Assembly (NCBI GenBank): GCA_902778565.1
Contig: CACYYH010000007.1
Span: 1-45,688, forward strand
Reading direction: 5' to 3'
Origin: an uncultured Eubacteriales bacterium
GTDB taxonomy: Bacteria > Bacillota > Clostridia > Peptostreptococcales > Anaerovoracaceae
Length of the DNA: 45,688 bases
Under the pieces are notes generated by a model, which saw only the letters and a program-made list of their open reading frames with translations, was not told the origin of the DNA and did no database searches. Each line of letters begins with the position of its first letter. Positions within the stretch are counted from its first letter, which is position 1. Positions 24,338-33,576 of this stretch are shown piece after piece. Made by a program: the position numbers and the translations under genes.

Positions 24338-26383
24338 TTACAGATTCAGACTTATCTTATCACCGAACATCATTCTGATGCGGTCTCTCAGTTCAAGATC
24401 TTCAGGCTCGCTGAGCGCAGGATCCTTTTCGATTATATCTTCAGCGATCACTCGGACTTTGTTGAGTATATCCACGTTTTTTACCAGATCGGCTATGCCC
24501 AGCTCAGGTATTCCGTGCTGCCTGGTACCGAATATCTCACCGGGGCCTCTCAGTTTCAGGTCTTCTTCAGCGATGACGAAACCGTCCGACGAAGATACCA
24601 TGATGTTGTTTCTCTTTTCAGCGATCTCGCCCTTGGAACCGCTTATAAGTATGCAGTACGACTGCTTTTCTCCTCTTCCCACGCGGCCTCTCAGCTGATG
24701 GAGCTGAGCAAGTCCGAAACGCTCGCAGTTCTCTATGACCATGATGGTGGCATTTGGCACGTCTATTCCTACTTCTATGACCACCGTGGATACCAGGACG
24801 TCGATGTCGCCGTTCTTGAAGGAAAGCATGATCTCGTCCTTTTCCTTCGGCTTCATGGCGCCGTGCACCAGTCCGATCCTGAGCCCTGGATATCTGGGTA
24901 CCAGTTCGTCGTATATCTCTTCTGCGGACCTCACTTTGATGGCGTCGGATTCCTCGATGAGAGGTGCCACAACGTAGGCCTGGCTTCCTTCCTTCACTTT
25001 GTCTCTTACAAAATCATATATCTTGTTTCTCGACTCTTCATATCTCAGGAATGTTTTTATTGGCTTCCTGCCCTTAGGCAAAGTATCGATTATGGAGATA
25101 TCCAGATCCCCGAACAGGATCACAGCCAGAGTCCTGGGTATGGGAGTTGCAGTCATTACCAGGACGTTGGGATCCTTTCCCTTTCTGGTAAGAAGGCTCC
25201 TCTGCTCCACGCCGAATCTGTGCTGTTCGTCGGTGACCACCAGCCCCAGGTCGGCAAACTCCACGTCCGGCTGGATTATGGCGTGGGTACCTACGAGGAT
25301 CTGTATCTTTCCCTCCTTCAGGTCTTCCAGCAGTTCCCTGCGCTCTTTGACCTTCATGCTGCCCGACAGCAGTTCGCAGCGCACTCCCAGAGGCTCAAAA
25401 TCCTTTTTTAAGGTCTCTATATGCTGTCTTGCCAGTAATTCAGTAGGCGCCATCATGACCGCCTGGAAACCGCATTTTACGGTCTTGTACATAGCCAGCT
25501 CCGCCACCACCGTCTTACCGGATCCCACGTCTCCCTGCACCAGCCTGTTCATGGGTCTGGAGTCTTCCAGATCCGCCTCGATCTCTTTATACGCTCTCTT
25601 CTGGCCTTCGGTGAGCTCGAATCTCATATTGTTCAGAAACTCATCGACGCCCACGTTTTTATCCAGTTTTATACCCTTCTGGAAAGACTTTATGCCCTTC
25701 TTGATATAGAAGAGTCCGGTCTGCAGGATCAGCAGTTCCTCAAACACAAGTCTGTATCTGCCTTCAAGCACTCTCCTTTCTTCTGAAGGAAAATGTATGT
25801 TGGTCACAGCATATGACGGAGGACAGAGATTGTTATCGTCCACTATTTCGGGAGGAAGCCATTCCCTGATGAGCCCGTGATAGGGTTCTGCCAGAAGCTG
25901 AAGGTTTCTCATCTGGCCCTGGGTCAGACCTTCAGTCAGAGGATACACGGGGAACAGACCTCTGATATCGTCCTTGTCTCCGGTCCTGTGAAATTCAGGA
26001 TGCACCATCTGACGCCTTCCGTTGTTCAGCGTTATCTTACCGAAAAGAGTCAGCTGCTGCCCGGGGAAGAAGTATCCCGCCAGGTATTTTGCATTAAAAA
26101 ATACCAGCTCAAGATTACCGGTGGAGTCCTCCACCAATACCTTGAGCGGCGCTTTTTTGTTATATGGACTGCCCTGAAGTTTTTTGGACACCACAATAAC
26201 CTCCAGAAGCACGTCCTCGTTGAAGGGAGCGTTCATGATGTATGAAACGGTCCTCCTGTCCTCGTACTTTCTGGGGAATGTGTAGATGAGATCCTTGACG
26301 GTCCTGATGTTCATCTTCTCCAGGATCTCTTTTCTCTTTGCCCCTACTCCCTTCAGGACTTGTATACTGTCATTCAGGTTCAA
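24338..26383 (-). CDS. recG: ATP-dependent DNA helicase RecG
   Basis: A 681-residue helicase, normal length. The N-terminal wedge/OB domain spans about 1-230. Helicase motifs follow: GDVGSGKTVVAELA (Walker A), TDEQHRFG (DEQH box), VMTATPIPRTL, and LVSTVVIEVGIDVPNA with LHQLRGRVGRGE (motifs V/VI). It remodels stalled replication forks and Holliday junctions. The start overlaps the stop of the small upstream gene (ATGA). Confidence 0.97.
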   Translation of the reverse strand: MNLNDSIQVLKGVGAKRKEILEKMNIRTVKDLIYTFPRKYEDRRTVSYIMNAPFNEDVLLEVIVVSKKLQGSPYNKKAPLKVLVEDSTGNLELVFFNAKYLAGYFFPGQQLTLFGKITLNNGRRQMVHPEFHRTGDKDDIRGLFPVYPLTEGLTQGQMRNLQLLAEPYHGLIREWLPPEIVDDNNLCPPSYAVTNIHFPSEERRVLEGRYRLVFEELLILQTGLFYIKKGIKSFQKGIKLDKNVGVDEFLNNMRFELTEGQKRAYKEIEADLEDSRPMNRLVQGDVGSGKTVVAELAMYKTVKCGFQAVMMAPTELLARQHIETLKKDFEPLGVRCELLSGSMKVKERRELLEDLKEGKIQILVGTHAIIQPDVEFADLGLVVTDEQHRFGVEQRSLLTRKGKDPNVLVMTATPIPRTLAVILFGDLDISIIDTLPKGRKPIKTFLRYEESRNKIYDFVRDKVKEGSQAYVVAPLIEESDAIKVRSAEEIYDELVPRYPGLRIGLVHGAMKPKEKDEIMLSFKNGDIDVLVSTVVIEVGIDVPNATIMVIENCERFGLAQLHQLRGRVGRGEKQSYCILISGSKGEIAEKRNNIMVSSSDGFVIAEEDLKLRGPGEIFGTRQHGIPELGIADLVKNVDILNKVRVIAEDIIEKDPALSEPEDLELRDRIRMMFGDKISLNL

Positions 26384-26724
26384 CCTATCGTCCTCGTTAT
26401 CTCGTGATTTACCTTGAAACTCCTCTTTGCCTTGATGGCAACTATCCTCATGATCACCTTCACAGGCTTGCCTATCCTGATGGACCTGATGTTTTCTTCT
26501 ATGTAGTTCATTACAGTCATGGATGAAAAGAGCATACTGGTGCCGAACTTATGGTTCACGTGGAATTCCACCCTGATCTCCTTTTCGTCCTCTTCGACAG
26601 ATATGCTTTTTCGTTCCATGGCAAGGCTGTCCCTGCCGTTAGTCAGAGCAAGGCCTTCCTTTACCACCTTTTCAAAAACATTGTCGGATAATTTGATTTT
26701 GCCGTATTCAGTGATCTTTTCCAT
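26380..26724 (-). CDS. Small Asp23/Gls24-like protein upstream of recG
   Basis: A 114-residue protein starting with EKITEYGKIKLSDNVFEKVV and ending with IVAIKAKRSF. The start (a KI-x-SDNV strand-helix) and size resemble Asp23/Gls24 envelope-stress proteins, which often precede recG in Firmicutes, but the middle is atypical; treat the family call as tentative. A TATAAT lies only 6 bases before the ATG and there is no Shine-Dalgarno site, so the mRNA may be leaderless. Its stop overlaps the recG start. Confidence 0.6.
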   Translation of the reverse strand: MEKITEYGKIKLSDNVFEKVVKEGLALTNGRDSLAMERKSISVEEDEKEIRVEFHVNHKFGTSMLFSSMTVMNYIEENIRSIRIGKPVKVIMRIVAIKAKRSFKVNHEITRTIG

Positions 26725-26741
26725 ATCTCTATTATATCACA

Positions 26742-27917
26742 TTATTGCAGTACGGAGGTATTCAGCGACATCTTTTCCTCGGAGAAATTGCTCACGCTGT
26801 AAAGCACCAGCACCTGATCATATTCTCCATCCAAAGCCAGATCCTTCACCGACTCCCTGAAATACCTGGTGTCCACCATGGTTATCAGGCTGAAATCATC
26901 AAGTATGAACGGTACGAATGAGTTGGCGTATGAGTCCTTGACTATCAGCAGTCTGGGTTTTGCTTTAGATCCTGATCCCTCGTTGACGATGTCCACCTTT
27001 TCATAGTTTCCGCCGAAGAAGACCTCGTACTTGTCCTTGTTCTCAAGTCTGTCCATGAAATATACGGAATCATAGGCCTCGTCTCCGATGGAGACCTTCA
27101 ATTTCATATCCATAGAGTCCTCAGGCACATTTATGGTGTCTCTGACTCTCTCGCTCAAAAGTACTTTCGAGTACAGAGTTCCCTTGAAATCCTTAGTAAG
27201 TTCCTCTGCCTCCCAGTTTTTCGGACTGAGTCCCAGTGAATCCCTGTAGACCGATGCTCCCTTTTCAGCCCCGGAGTAGTTCCAGTGATGGTCCGTCTTA
27301 TAGTAATAAGCCGTATTATCTTCAGGCACGAATGCGTCTTCCAGGTCGATGAGCATATCTCCAAGAGTATCTCTTGCGACGGTGAAGGCTTCTCCCTCAT
27401 CAAAGTTGGTGCTGAGATTTGCCTTATCTCTGTATGAATGTGCTGCTGTCGGAACCAGCATCACTTTTACTTCAGTTCCTGCTTCAGATACCTCGTCGTT
27501 CATTTCAACGATCTGGTCCAGATTGTTTTTGAAGCGGACGGAATTGAATTCCGACTGGGTCTTTCTCTCGATGAGCCTTCCGTCATCCAGAATATATACG
27601 CCGTTCACGTCCTTATATCCCACGCTCTTCAGAGTGGCGGACATGATCTTTATCCAGTTCTCACGTCCGATTATCTGATCTGACAGATAGTCTTCCAGCT
27701 GAGTCTCGAATTTGCCTTCAAGCACGTTCTCAACGCTGAACTTCGGCTTCTGTGTCAGAAATCTGTTCTCGTTGTCAGATTTCTCTCTGTCAGGAACTGC
27801 AAGTGATCCCAGCGAAAGAACAGCCATCACTATGACCATGGTGAAGATCAGAAAGATGTTGACGTGCTTTCCTTCTTTCGTCTTATTCAGTACGATCTTT
27901 TTCTTATCTTTAGCCAT
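26742..27917 (-). CDS. DHHW-family (AlgX/AlgJ-like) exported SGNH protein
   Basis: A 391-residue protein with one N-terminal membrane anchor (about 18-38, VNIFLIFTMVIVMAVLSLG) and an extracytoplasmic domain holding the family motif YKTDHHWNYSGA near residue 205, plus KDSYANSFVPF towards the end. Such proteins work with MBOAT acyltransferases to add acetyl groups to cell-surface polysaccharide. The partner MBOAT gene is 12 bases upstream. No other polysaccharide genes are near, so the acceptor polymer is unknown. Confidence 0.87.
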   Translation of the reverse strand: MAKDKKKIVLNKTKEGKHVNIFLIFTMVIVMAVLSLGSLAVPDREKSDNENRFLTQKPKFSVENVLEGKFETQLEDYLSDQIIGRENWIKIMSATLKSVGYKDVNGVYILDDGRLIERKTQSEFNSVRFKNNLDQIVEMNDEVSEAGTEVKVMLVPTAAHSYRDKANLSTNFDEGEAFTVARDTLGDMLIDLEDAFVPEDNTAYYYKTDHHWNYSGAEKGASVYRDSLGLSPKNWEAEELTKDFKGTLYSKVLLSERVRDTINVPEDSMDMKLKVSIGDEAYDSVYFMDRLENKDKYEVFFGGNYEKVDIVNEGSGSKAKPRLLIVKDSYANSFVPFILDDFSLITMVDTRYFRESVKDLALDGEYDQVLVLYSVSNFSEEKMSLNTSVLQ

Positions 27918-27929
27918 GCCTTACCTCCC

Positions 27930-29366
27930 CTAAAACCTGAAATACAGAAATGGGTTGTAGCTTCCGCTTACGAGGAAGGCAACGCTCATTATGAACAATA
28001 TAAGCAATACAAAGGTCTCGACCATGTCCTTCGTGGTGTAGAACATGAGTTTTTTGTCCATGAGCTCATCGATCTTGTTAAGCAGCGGCAGTGAGCAGAC
28101 TGCAGCCACGATCATCAGGAAGGCTCTGGACTTGAGATAGTACATGGTCACTGCGGCATTTCCGGCGCCTGCGCCGAACATCAGGGCTATGTACTTACCA
28201 AGCACGCTGAAATCCGTGATGTTGAAGATGACCCATCCCAGTATGACAAAAAACAGCGTGTATACGTGCTTGATGAATACCAGCTTCTCAGGAAGCTTGT
28301 CCAGAAGTTTCAGCAGGAACAGTTTCTCAATTATGAGAAGCACTCCGTAGTATACGCCCCAAACCACAAAGTTCCAGCTTGCGCCGTGCCAGAGACCTGT
28401 AAGAGCCCAGACTATGAAGATGTTCACGATCTGTCTGGGAAGTCCCTTGCGGTTTCCTCCGAGAGGAATGTATACGTACTCCTTGAACCATGACGAGAGG
28501 CTCATGTGCCATCTTCTCCAGAATTCGGTTATTGACCTTGAGATGTAAGGATGATCGAAGTTCTCGAGATAGTCGAAGCCCAGGATCTTACCAAGTCCTA
28601 TGGCCATATCGGAATATCCGCTGAAATCAAAGTATATCTGGAAGGTAAATGCCACCGCGCCCATCCAAACCAGCGCAGCCCCGGGATTTTCACCGCCTTC
28701 CACCATGGCATAGATCTCCTCCCAGATGACTGCCATCTGATTGGCGATGAGCACCTTCTTGGCAAAGCCGATGACGAATCTTTTGATACCTTCGGTTATC
28801 CTTTCAAGATCGGAAGTCCTGTTCCTGAGCTGTACCTCTACGTCGGAATACCTGACGATGGGACCGGCGATCAGCTGCGGGAAAAGCGTTATATACGTAG
28901 CCAGGGTGATTATGTTCTTCTGGCTCTCTACCTTGCCCCGGTATACGTCGATCACGTATGACATGGTCTGGAAGGTATAGAAACTAATACCTATTGGCAG
29001 AGCTATGCCCAGGAGATCCAGATCCGCTCCGGAAAGGCTGTTCACGGTCTCGATGATGAAATCCGTGTACTTAAAGAATCCCAGAAGTCCCAGGTTTACC
29101 AGGATATCCAGGATGAGCATGACGCGGGCCATGGACGTGTTTGACTCCTCGCGGAACTTTCCTATGGCGATGGCCAGGACGTAGTTCGCCAGGATGGATA
29201 CCAGCATGACCAATATATATTTTGGCTCACCCCAGCCGTAAAACACAAGGCTGGCGATGAGAAGCGCGGTATTTCTGGCCATAACAAACCTTCCCGGTAT
29301 AAGGAAATATACCAGGAGGGTCAAAGGCAGAAATACCATTAAAAATACTGAACTGGAAAATAACAA
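27930..29366 (-). CDS. MBOAT-family O-acyltransferase (AlgI-like)
   Basis: A 478-residue membrane protein with about ten helices. It starts MLFSSSVFLMVFLPLTLLVY like other AlgI/DltB-type proteins, has the FDFSGYSDMAIGLGKILGF and FWRRWHMSLSSWFKEYVYIP stretches and the catalytic His in GLWHGASWNFVVWG. It passes acyl groups across the membrane to its DHHW partner encoded directly downstream. The start is TTG at 29366 with AGGAG 6 bases upstream. Confidence 0.93.
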   Translation of the reverse strand: MLFSSSVFLMVFLPLTLLVYFLIPGRFVMARNTALLIASLVFYGWGEPKYILVMLVSILANYVLAIAIGKFREESNTSMARVMLILDILVNLGLLGFFKYTDFIIETVNSLSGADLDLLGIALPIGISFYTFQTMSYVIDVYRGKVESQKNIITLATYITLFPQLIAGPIVRYSDVEVQLRNRTSDLERITEGIKRFVIGFAKKVLIANQMAVIWEEIYAMVEGGENPGAALVWMGAVAFTFQIYFDFSGYSDMAIGLGKILGFDYLENFDHPYISRSITEFWRRWHMSLSSWFKEYVYIPLGGNRKGLPRQIVNIFIVWALTGLWHGASWNFVVWGVYYGVLLIIEKLFLLKLLDKLPEKLVFIKHVYTLFFVILGWVIFNITDFSVLGKYIALMFGAGAGNAAVTMYYLKSRAFLMIVAAVCSLPLLNKIDELMDKKLMFYTTKDMVETFVLLILFIMSVAFLVSGSYNPFLYFRF

Positions 29367-29375
29367 ATCTTACTC

Positions 29376-29957
29376 CTAATTATCCGAATTCCTTCCAAGC
29401 AGAAATGCTTTTTTGTTCATTTCAAGGAACTTGGCCGGAACTGAGTTTTCAATGGTCCTCATCCATTCCTCTTCAGGGAAATCAAAGTGTCTGGAAAGTC
29501 TTCCCATGAGCACCAGATTTACCGCCTTGGATGAACCTGCTTCTTCAGCAAGTCTGAGAGCGTCAAAGGCATCGATATCGATACCCTGAGCCTTCATCTT
29601 TCCTGCAAGGTCATCAGGATAAGCCGCTTTTCCTGCAACTACCGGCATAGGATTGATCTCCTGCAGGTTGCTGATGATCTTTCCTTCCGGTTTCAGGAAG
29701 TCAGCTGCTCTTGCAGCCTCCAGGATCTCAAAGCTGATGACGTAATCAGCTTCGCCCTGGTCGATTATGGGACTGTATACCTTTTCTCCCACGCGTACGT
29801 AGGTCAGAACGGAACCTCCTCTCTGGCTCATTCCGTGGACCTCTGATACCTTTACGTCGTAGTCGTTCTCAAGGAATATTTTGCCAAGAAGCTTGGATGC
29901 CAGCAAAGATCCCTGACCGCCTACTCCGACGATCATAATGTTGATACTGTCTTTCAT
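29376..29957 (-). CDS. iorB: Indolepyruvate ferredoxin oxidoreductase, beta subunit
   Basis: A 193-residue protein with the 2-oxoacid:ferredoxin oxidoreductase gamma-type fold: IMIVGVGGQGSLLASKLLG, then SEVHGMSQRGGSVLTYVR. It partners IorA (2 bases upstream) to oxidise aryl pyruvates from Trp, Phe and Tyr to aryl-acetyl-CoA with reduction of ferredoxin. Its fold is shared with KorC encoded at 946-1491. Confidence 0.93.
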   Translation of the reverse strand: MKDSINIMIVGVGGQGSLLASKLLGKIFLENDYDVKVSEVHGMSQRGGSVLTYVRVGEKVYSPIIDQGEADYVISFEILEAARAADFLKPEGKIISNLQEINPMPVVAGKAAYPDDLAGKMKAQGIDIDAFDALRLAEEAGSSKAVNLVLMGRLSRHFDFPEEEWMRTIENSVPAKFLEMNKKAFLLGRNSDN

Positions 29958-29959
29958 CT

Positions 29960-31732
29960 TTATGCCTCCTGTTCCTTAAGAGCTCCGAAGCGGCAGAGTT
30001 CAGTGCATACTCCGCAGCCAACGCAGAGCGTATGGTCTATCTCCACTCCCTTATCAGTTACCATTATAGCCGGGCATCCGATCTTCATGCAAAGTCTGCA
30101 CTTGGTGCACTTATCCTTATCGGGAACGATCGGTGCTTTATGCTTGACGTATTTGAGAAGCGCGCAGGGACGCCTTGAGATGACTACTGATGAACAAGGC
30201 TTTGCGACTTCTTCTTTGATGACCCTTTCGGTCTCCTTGAGATCGTAGGGGTCCACCACCCTCACGCTGGCTATGCCTACTGCCTTGCAAAGGGCTTCCA
30301 GATCCACCTTGAGCGCAGGATCTCCCTTGAGGTTCCTTCCGGTGGTTGGATTTTCCTGATGTCCTGTCATTCCCGTGATGGAATTATCCAGGATGATCAC
30401 TGTGGAATTGGAATCGTTATATGCGATATTCACCAGCCCGGTCATGCCGGAGTGCATGAAGGTGGAATCTCCGATAACCGCCACTGTGTGTCCTTCATTA
30501 GGAGCATCCGTAAAGGATGATGCTTTGTTGAAACCGTGGATGCCTGAAACAGAAGCGCCCATGCAGATGGTTGTGTCTATGGCGTTCAAAGGTTCAATTG
30601 CTCCAAGGGTATAGCAGCCGATATCACCTATAACGTTCAGTTTCAGTTTGTTCAGCACGTAGAACAGTCCTCTGTGAGGGCAGCCTGCGCACATTACAGG
30701 CGGACGGTTGGGAACTTCGTAGTCCTTCTCCGCCTTATTGACAGCGGGCAAAAGACTTTCGTCTGAAAGTGCTCCTGCAAGTCCTTTCCTCACAAGGTTC
30801 TGGGATAGTTCTCCAAGAGGTGAAAAGAATTCCTTACCGACGCACTCAACTCCCAGGGATCTGACCATGCCTTCGATGAATCCGTCAAGTTCCTCAACTA
30901 TGATGACCTTTTCGCGGCCATCGGTGAAATCTTTAAGGAGCTTTTCAGAAACCGGCCAGATAAGTCCCAGTTTCAATATGTCATATCTATCCCCCAGTAC
31001 TTCCTTCACATACTGATAGGAAGTGGAATCGGTGATGATGGCACAGGACTGATCCTCGCCCTTTTCGATCCTGTTGAGGAAAGTGGTCTCAGAGAGCTTC
31101 TTCAGATCTTCGGTCCTCTGTTCCACTATGGGGTGTCTTCTCCTTGCCTGTCCCGGCATCATGATATATTTGTCGCCGTCCTTGTTATATGGCTTGAATT
31201 CAGGCTGTACCCTGTCGGATGGTTCTACCACACTCTGAGAATGCGACACTCTGGTGCACATCTTCAGAAGCACCGGCGTATCGTATTTCTCTGATATCTC
31301 GTAGGCTGCCTTCACGTACTCGATGGCTTCCTTAGAATCAGAAGGCTCCACCATGGGTATCTTGGAAGCCCTGGCGTAATGTCTGGAATCCTGCTCATTC
31401 TGTGAGCTGTGCATTCCGGGATCGTCTGCTACGCCTATAATAAAGCCGCCGTTGACGCCGGTATATGAAATTGTGAAGAGCGGGTCCGCTGCCACGTTAA
31501 GTCCAACGTGCTTCATTCCGCAGAAAGCTCTGTGCCCTGCAAGAGAAGCGCCGAAAGCAGACTCCATGGCCACCTTTTCATTGGGCGCCCATTCAGCGTA
31601 GATCTCATCATATTTTGCCGCCTGCTCCGTGATCTCTGTGGAGGGCGTGCCCGGATAGCTGGAAACGAAGGTACATCCTGCCTCGTAAAGTCCTCTTGCA
31701 GCAGCTTCGTTTCCCAACATCAGTTTTTTCAT
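29960..31732 (-). CDS. iorA: Indolepyruvate ferredoxin oxidoreductase, alpha subunit
   Basis: A 590-residue fused subunit, normal length. The N-terminal part has GNEAAARGLYEAGCTF and SSYPGTPSTEI; the TPP domain has CAGCPHRG, IGDSTFMHSGMTGLVN and ILDNSITGMTGHQ; the C-terminal ferredoxin domain has two clusters, CTKCRLCMKIGCP and CVGCGVCTELCRF. The enzyme turns indolepyruvate, phenylpyruvate or hydroxyphenylpyruvate plus CoA into the aryl-acetyl-CoA, CO2 and reduced ferredoxin. AAGGAG precedes the ATG. A terminator separates it from the upstream acyl-CoA synthetase. Confidence 0.95.
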   Translation of the reverse strand: MKKLMLGNEAAARGLYEAGCTFVSSYPGTPSTEITEQAAKYDEIYAEWAPNEKVAMESAFGASLAGHRAFCGMKHVGLNVAADPLFTISYTGVNGGFIIGVADDPGMHSSQNEQDSRHYARASKIPMVEPSDSKEAIEYVKAAYEISEKYDTPVLLKMCTRVSHSQSVVEPSDRVQPEFKPYNKDGDKYIMMPGQARRRHPIVEQRTEDLKKLSETTFLNRIEKGEDQSCAIITDSTSYQYVKEVLGDRYDILKLGLIWPVSEKLLKDFTDGREKVIIVEELDGFIEGMVRSLGVECVGKEFFSPLGELSQNLVRKGLAGALSDESLLPAVNKAEKDYEVPNRPPVMCAGCPHRGLFYVLNKLKLNVIGDIGCYTLGAIEPLNAIDTTICMGASVSGIHGFNKASSFTDAPNEGHTVAVIGDSTFMHSGMTGLVNIAYNDSNSTVIILDNSITGMTGHQENPTTGRNLKGDPALKVDLEALCKAVGIASVRVVDPYDLKETERVIKEEVAKPCSSVVISRRPCALLKYVKHKAPIVPDKDKCTKCRLCMKIGCPAIMVTDKGVEIDHTLCVGCGVCTELCRFGALKEQEA

Positions 31733-31786
31733 GGAAAATACTCCTTGTTTTGTATATTGATTAACTATAATGATCTGTTAAATAAT

Positions 31787-31816
31787 AACCGGTCTCCTTT
31801 ATTCAGGATACCGGTT
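31787..31816 (-). terminator. Terminator between acyl-CoA synthetase and iorA
   Basis: Minus-strand stem AACCGGTaTCC with GGaGACCGGTT, followed by ATTATTT. It overlaps no gene and ends the synthetase transcript. Confidence 0.65.
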
Positions 31817-31824
31817 ATATAATA

Positions 31825-33459
31825 TCACGACATTGTCTGTGCTTCAACTAGGTTGACTGAACAATATTTCTCTCTGAGTGCAGGTTTTTCGATCTTGCCC
31901 GTGGCATTTCTCGGAACCTTGTCGAAGATGATCTTCTTCGGCCTCTTGTATCTCGGAAGAGGCTCGCAGAACTGGTTGATCTCCTCTTCTGTGGCTGTCT
32001 CACCTTCCTTCAGTGAGATGATAGCCGCGCAGATCTCTCCCAGTCTTTCATCAGGAAGCCCTATTACAGCCACGTCCCTGATCTTGGGATTTGCGCTTAA
32101 GAAGTCTTCGATCTGTACAGGGTAGATGTTTTCTCCTCCGGAGATGACAACGTCCTTCTTACGGTCTACCAGATAGATGAAGCCGTCCTCCATCTTGGCC
32201 ATGTCTCCTGTCCAGAGCCATCCGTCGTGGAGAGACTCCTCGCTGGCTTCACGGTTCTTGTAGTACTCCAGCATGACTCCGTCGCCCTTAACTGCGAGTT
32301 CGCCGACTTCACCGGCTTTGACTTCTTCGCCCTGCTCATTAATGATCTTGCATTCCCAGCCATATCCGGGAACACCTATGGCGCCTACGTGATCTACGTT
32401 CTCAACTCCCAGATGTACGCAGCCGGGTCCCAGAGATTCCGAGAGACCGTAGTTGGTGTCATACTGGTGATGAGGGAATATCTTCAGCCATCTCTGCACC
32501 AGACTGTGAGGTACAGGCTGAGCGCCGATGTGCATGAGCCTCCACTGATCCAGCAGGTAATCGTCAAGGTTTACCTTGCCCGACTCGATATCCAAAAGGA
32601 TGTCCTGTGCCCAGGGAACCAGCAGCCAGACGATGGTGCATTTTTCTTCAGTAACGACCCTCAGGATCCATTCAGGCTTTACGCCTCTTAAGATAACTGC
32701 TTTGCTTCCTGAGATCAGTGATCCGAACCAGTGCATCTTGGCGCCGGTGTGATAAAGCGGCGGGATGCAAAGGAACACGTCGTCCCTGGTCTGTCCGTGA
32801 TGCTTTTGCTCAACGATACAGGAGTTCACCAAAGCCTTGTGGTTGTGAAGGATGGCCTTGGGGAAGCCCGTGGTTCCCGATGAGAAATAGATGGCAGCGT
32901 GATCCTCAGGTTCATTGAGTACCGGAGGAGCTTTCTGCGAGCAGTAGTTTACAAGTTCATTGTATGATTCTGCCCATTCAGGAACGTCCTTTCCCACGAA
33001 GAAAAAGAACTTCACTTCCCTAAGATTCTTCAGGACGGGCTCGATACGCTCGGTGAATTCAGGTCCGAACACCAGAACTTCTATATCGGCCAGATCAAGA
33101 CAATATTCGATCTCATCCGATGAATATCTGAAGTTGAGAGGAACCGCGATAGCTCCGCTCTTAAGGATACCGAAGTAGATCGGCAGCCACTCCAGGCAGT
33201 TCATCATGAGTATTCCAACCTTCTGTCCTTTTTTGATACCTCTGGACAAAAGAAGATTGGCGAATCTGTTAGCCCTTAAATCGAACTGTCCCCAGCTGAG
33301 CTCTCTTCTGTAAGGCGTATCCGCAGAAGTTTCACCCAGAAGGCTCAGATCCCTCCACGTTACAGCGTTGTCGCGCTCTTCAGAAGGATTGATCTCAACG
33401 AGAGCCGTTTCATCAGGCCAGAGTCTGGCGTTTCTTTCCAAAAAATCAGTTATAACCAT
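31825..33459 (-). CDS. AMP-forming acyl-CoA synthetase (ANL superfamily)
   Basis: A 544-residue ligase with the full set of adenylation motifs: YFSSGTTGFPKAILHNH (A3), YGLSESLGPG (A5), WLWTGDMAKMEDGFIYLVDR (A7-A8), DVVISGGENIYP and the catalytic Lys in PRNATGKIEKPALR (A10). It makes an acyl- or aryl-CoA from the free acid, ATP and CoA. The ATG at 33459 has AGAGG 7 bases before it; a TTG five codons upstream is less likely. Its place beside iorAB suggests aryl-acetate chemistry, but chain-length or ring preference cannot be read from the sequence. Confidence 0.9.
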   Translation of the reverse strand: MVITDFLERNARLWPDETALVEINPSEERDNAVTWRDLSLLGETSADTPYRRELSWGQFDLRANRFANLLLSRGIKKGQKVGILMMNCLEWLPIYFGILKSGAIAVPLNFRYSSDEIEYCLDLADIEVLVFGPEFTERIEPVLKNLREVKFFFFVGKDVPEWAESYNELVNYCSQKAPPVLNEPEDHAAIYFSSGTTGFPKAILHNHKALVNSCIVEQKHHGQTRDDVFLCIPPLYHTGAKMHWFGSLISGSKAVILRGVKPEWILRVVTEEKCTIVWLLVPWAQDILLDIESGKVNLDDYLLDQWRLMHIGAQPVPHSLVQRWLKIFPHHQYDTNYGLSESLGPGCVHLGVENVDHVGAIGVPGYGWECKIINEQGEEVKAGEVGELAVKGDGVMLEYYKNREASEESLHDGWLWTGDMAKMEDGFIYLVDRKKDVVISGGENIYPVQIEDFLSANPKIRDVAVIGLPDERLGEICAAIISLKEGETATEEEINQFCEPLPRYKRPKKIIFDKVPRNATGKIEKPALREKYCSVNLVEAQTMS

Positions 33460-33505
33460 CTTATTTCCTCTCAAAGCAAAGTATTTTTAAGCTAAACTGA
33501 TACCT

Positions 33506-33533
33506 ATTCTAACACAAAAAAATATAAAAACAA
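33506..33533 (-). promoter_or_regulatory. Promoter of the acyl-CoA synthetase gene
   Basis: TTGTTT (33533-33528), 16-base spacer, TAGAAT (33511-33506) on the minus strand, with T-rich DNA between. Confidence 0.5.
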
Positions 33534-33550
33534 GAGGTTTAAGGATAAAT

Positions 33551-33568
33551 TTTCAGAAAATTCTGAAA
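33551..33568 (-). terminator. Short inverted repeat after the SCIFF maturase gene
   Basis: TTTCAGAA, two bases, TTCTGAAA, 8 bases past the scfB stop. AT-rich and with only a weak U tract, so at best a weak terminator. Confidence 0.3.
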
Positions 33569-33576
33569 TATTTTAT

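Noticed and set aside
24515-25411. Plus-strand frame of 298 codons
   Set aside because: Antisense to recG helicase motifs; no independent start signals.
31733-31786. SigA promoter for iorA
   Set aside because: TTAACA and TATACA are 19 bases apart, too weak a match to list as a feature, though some promoter must exist after the terminator.
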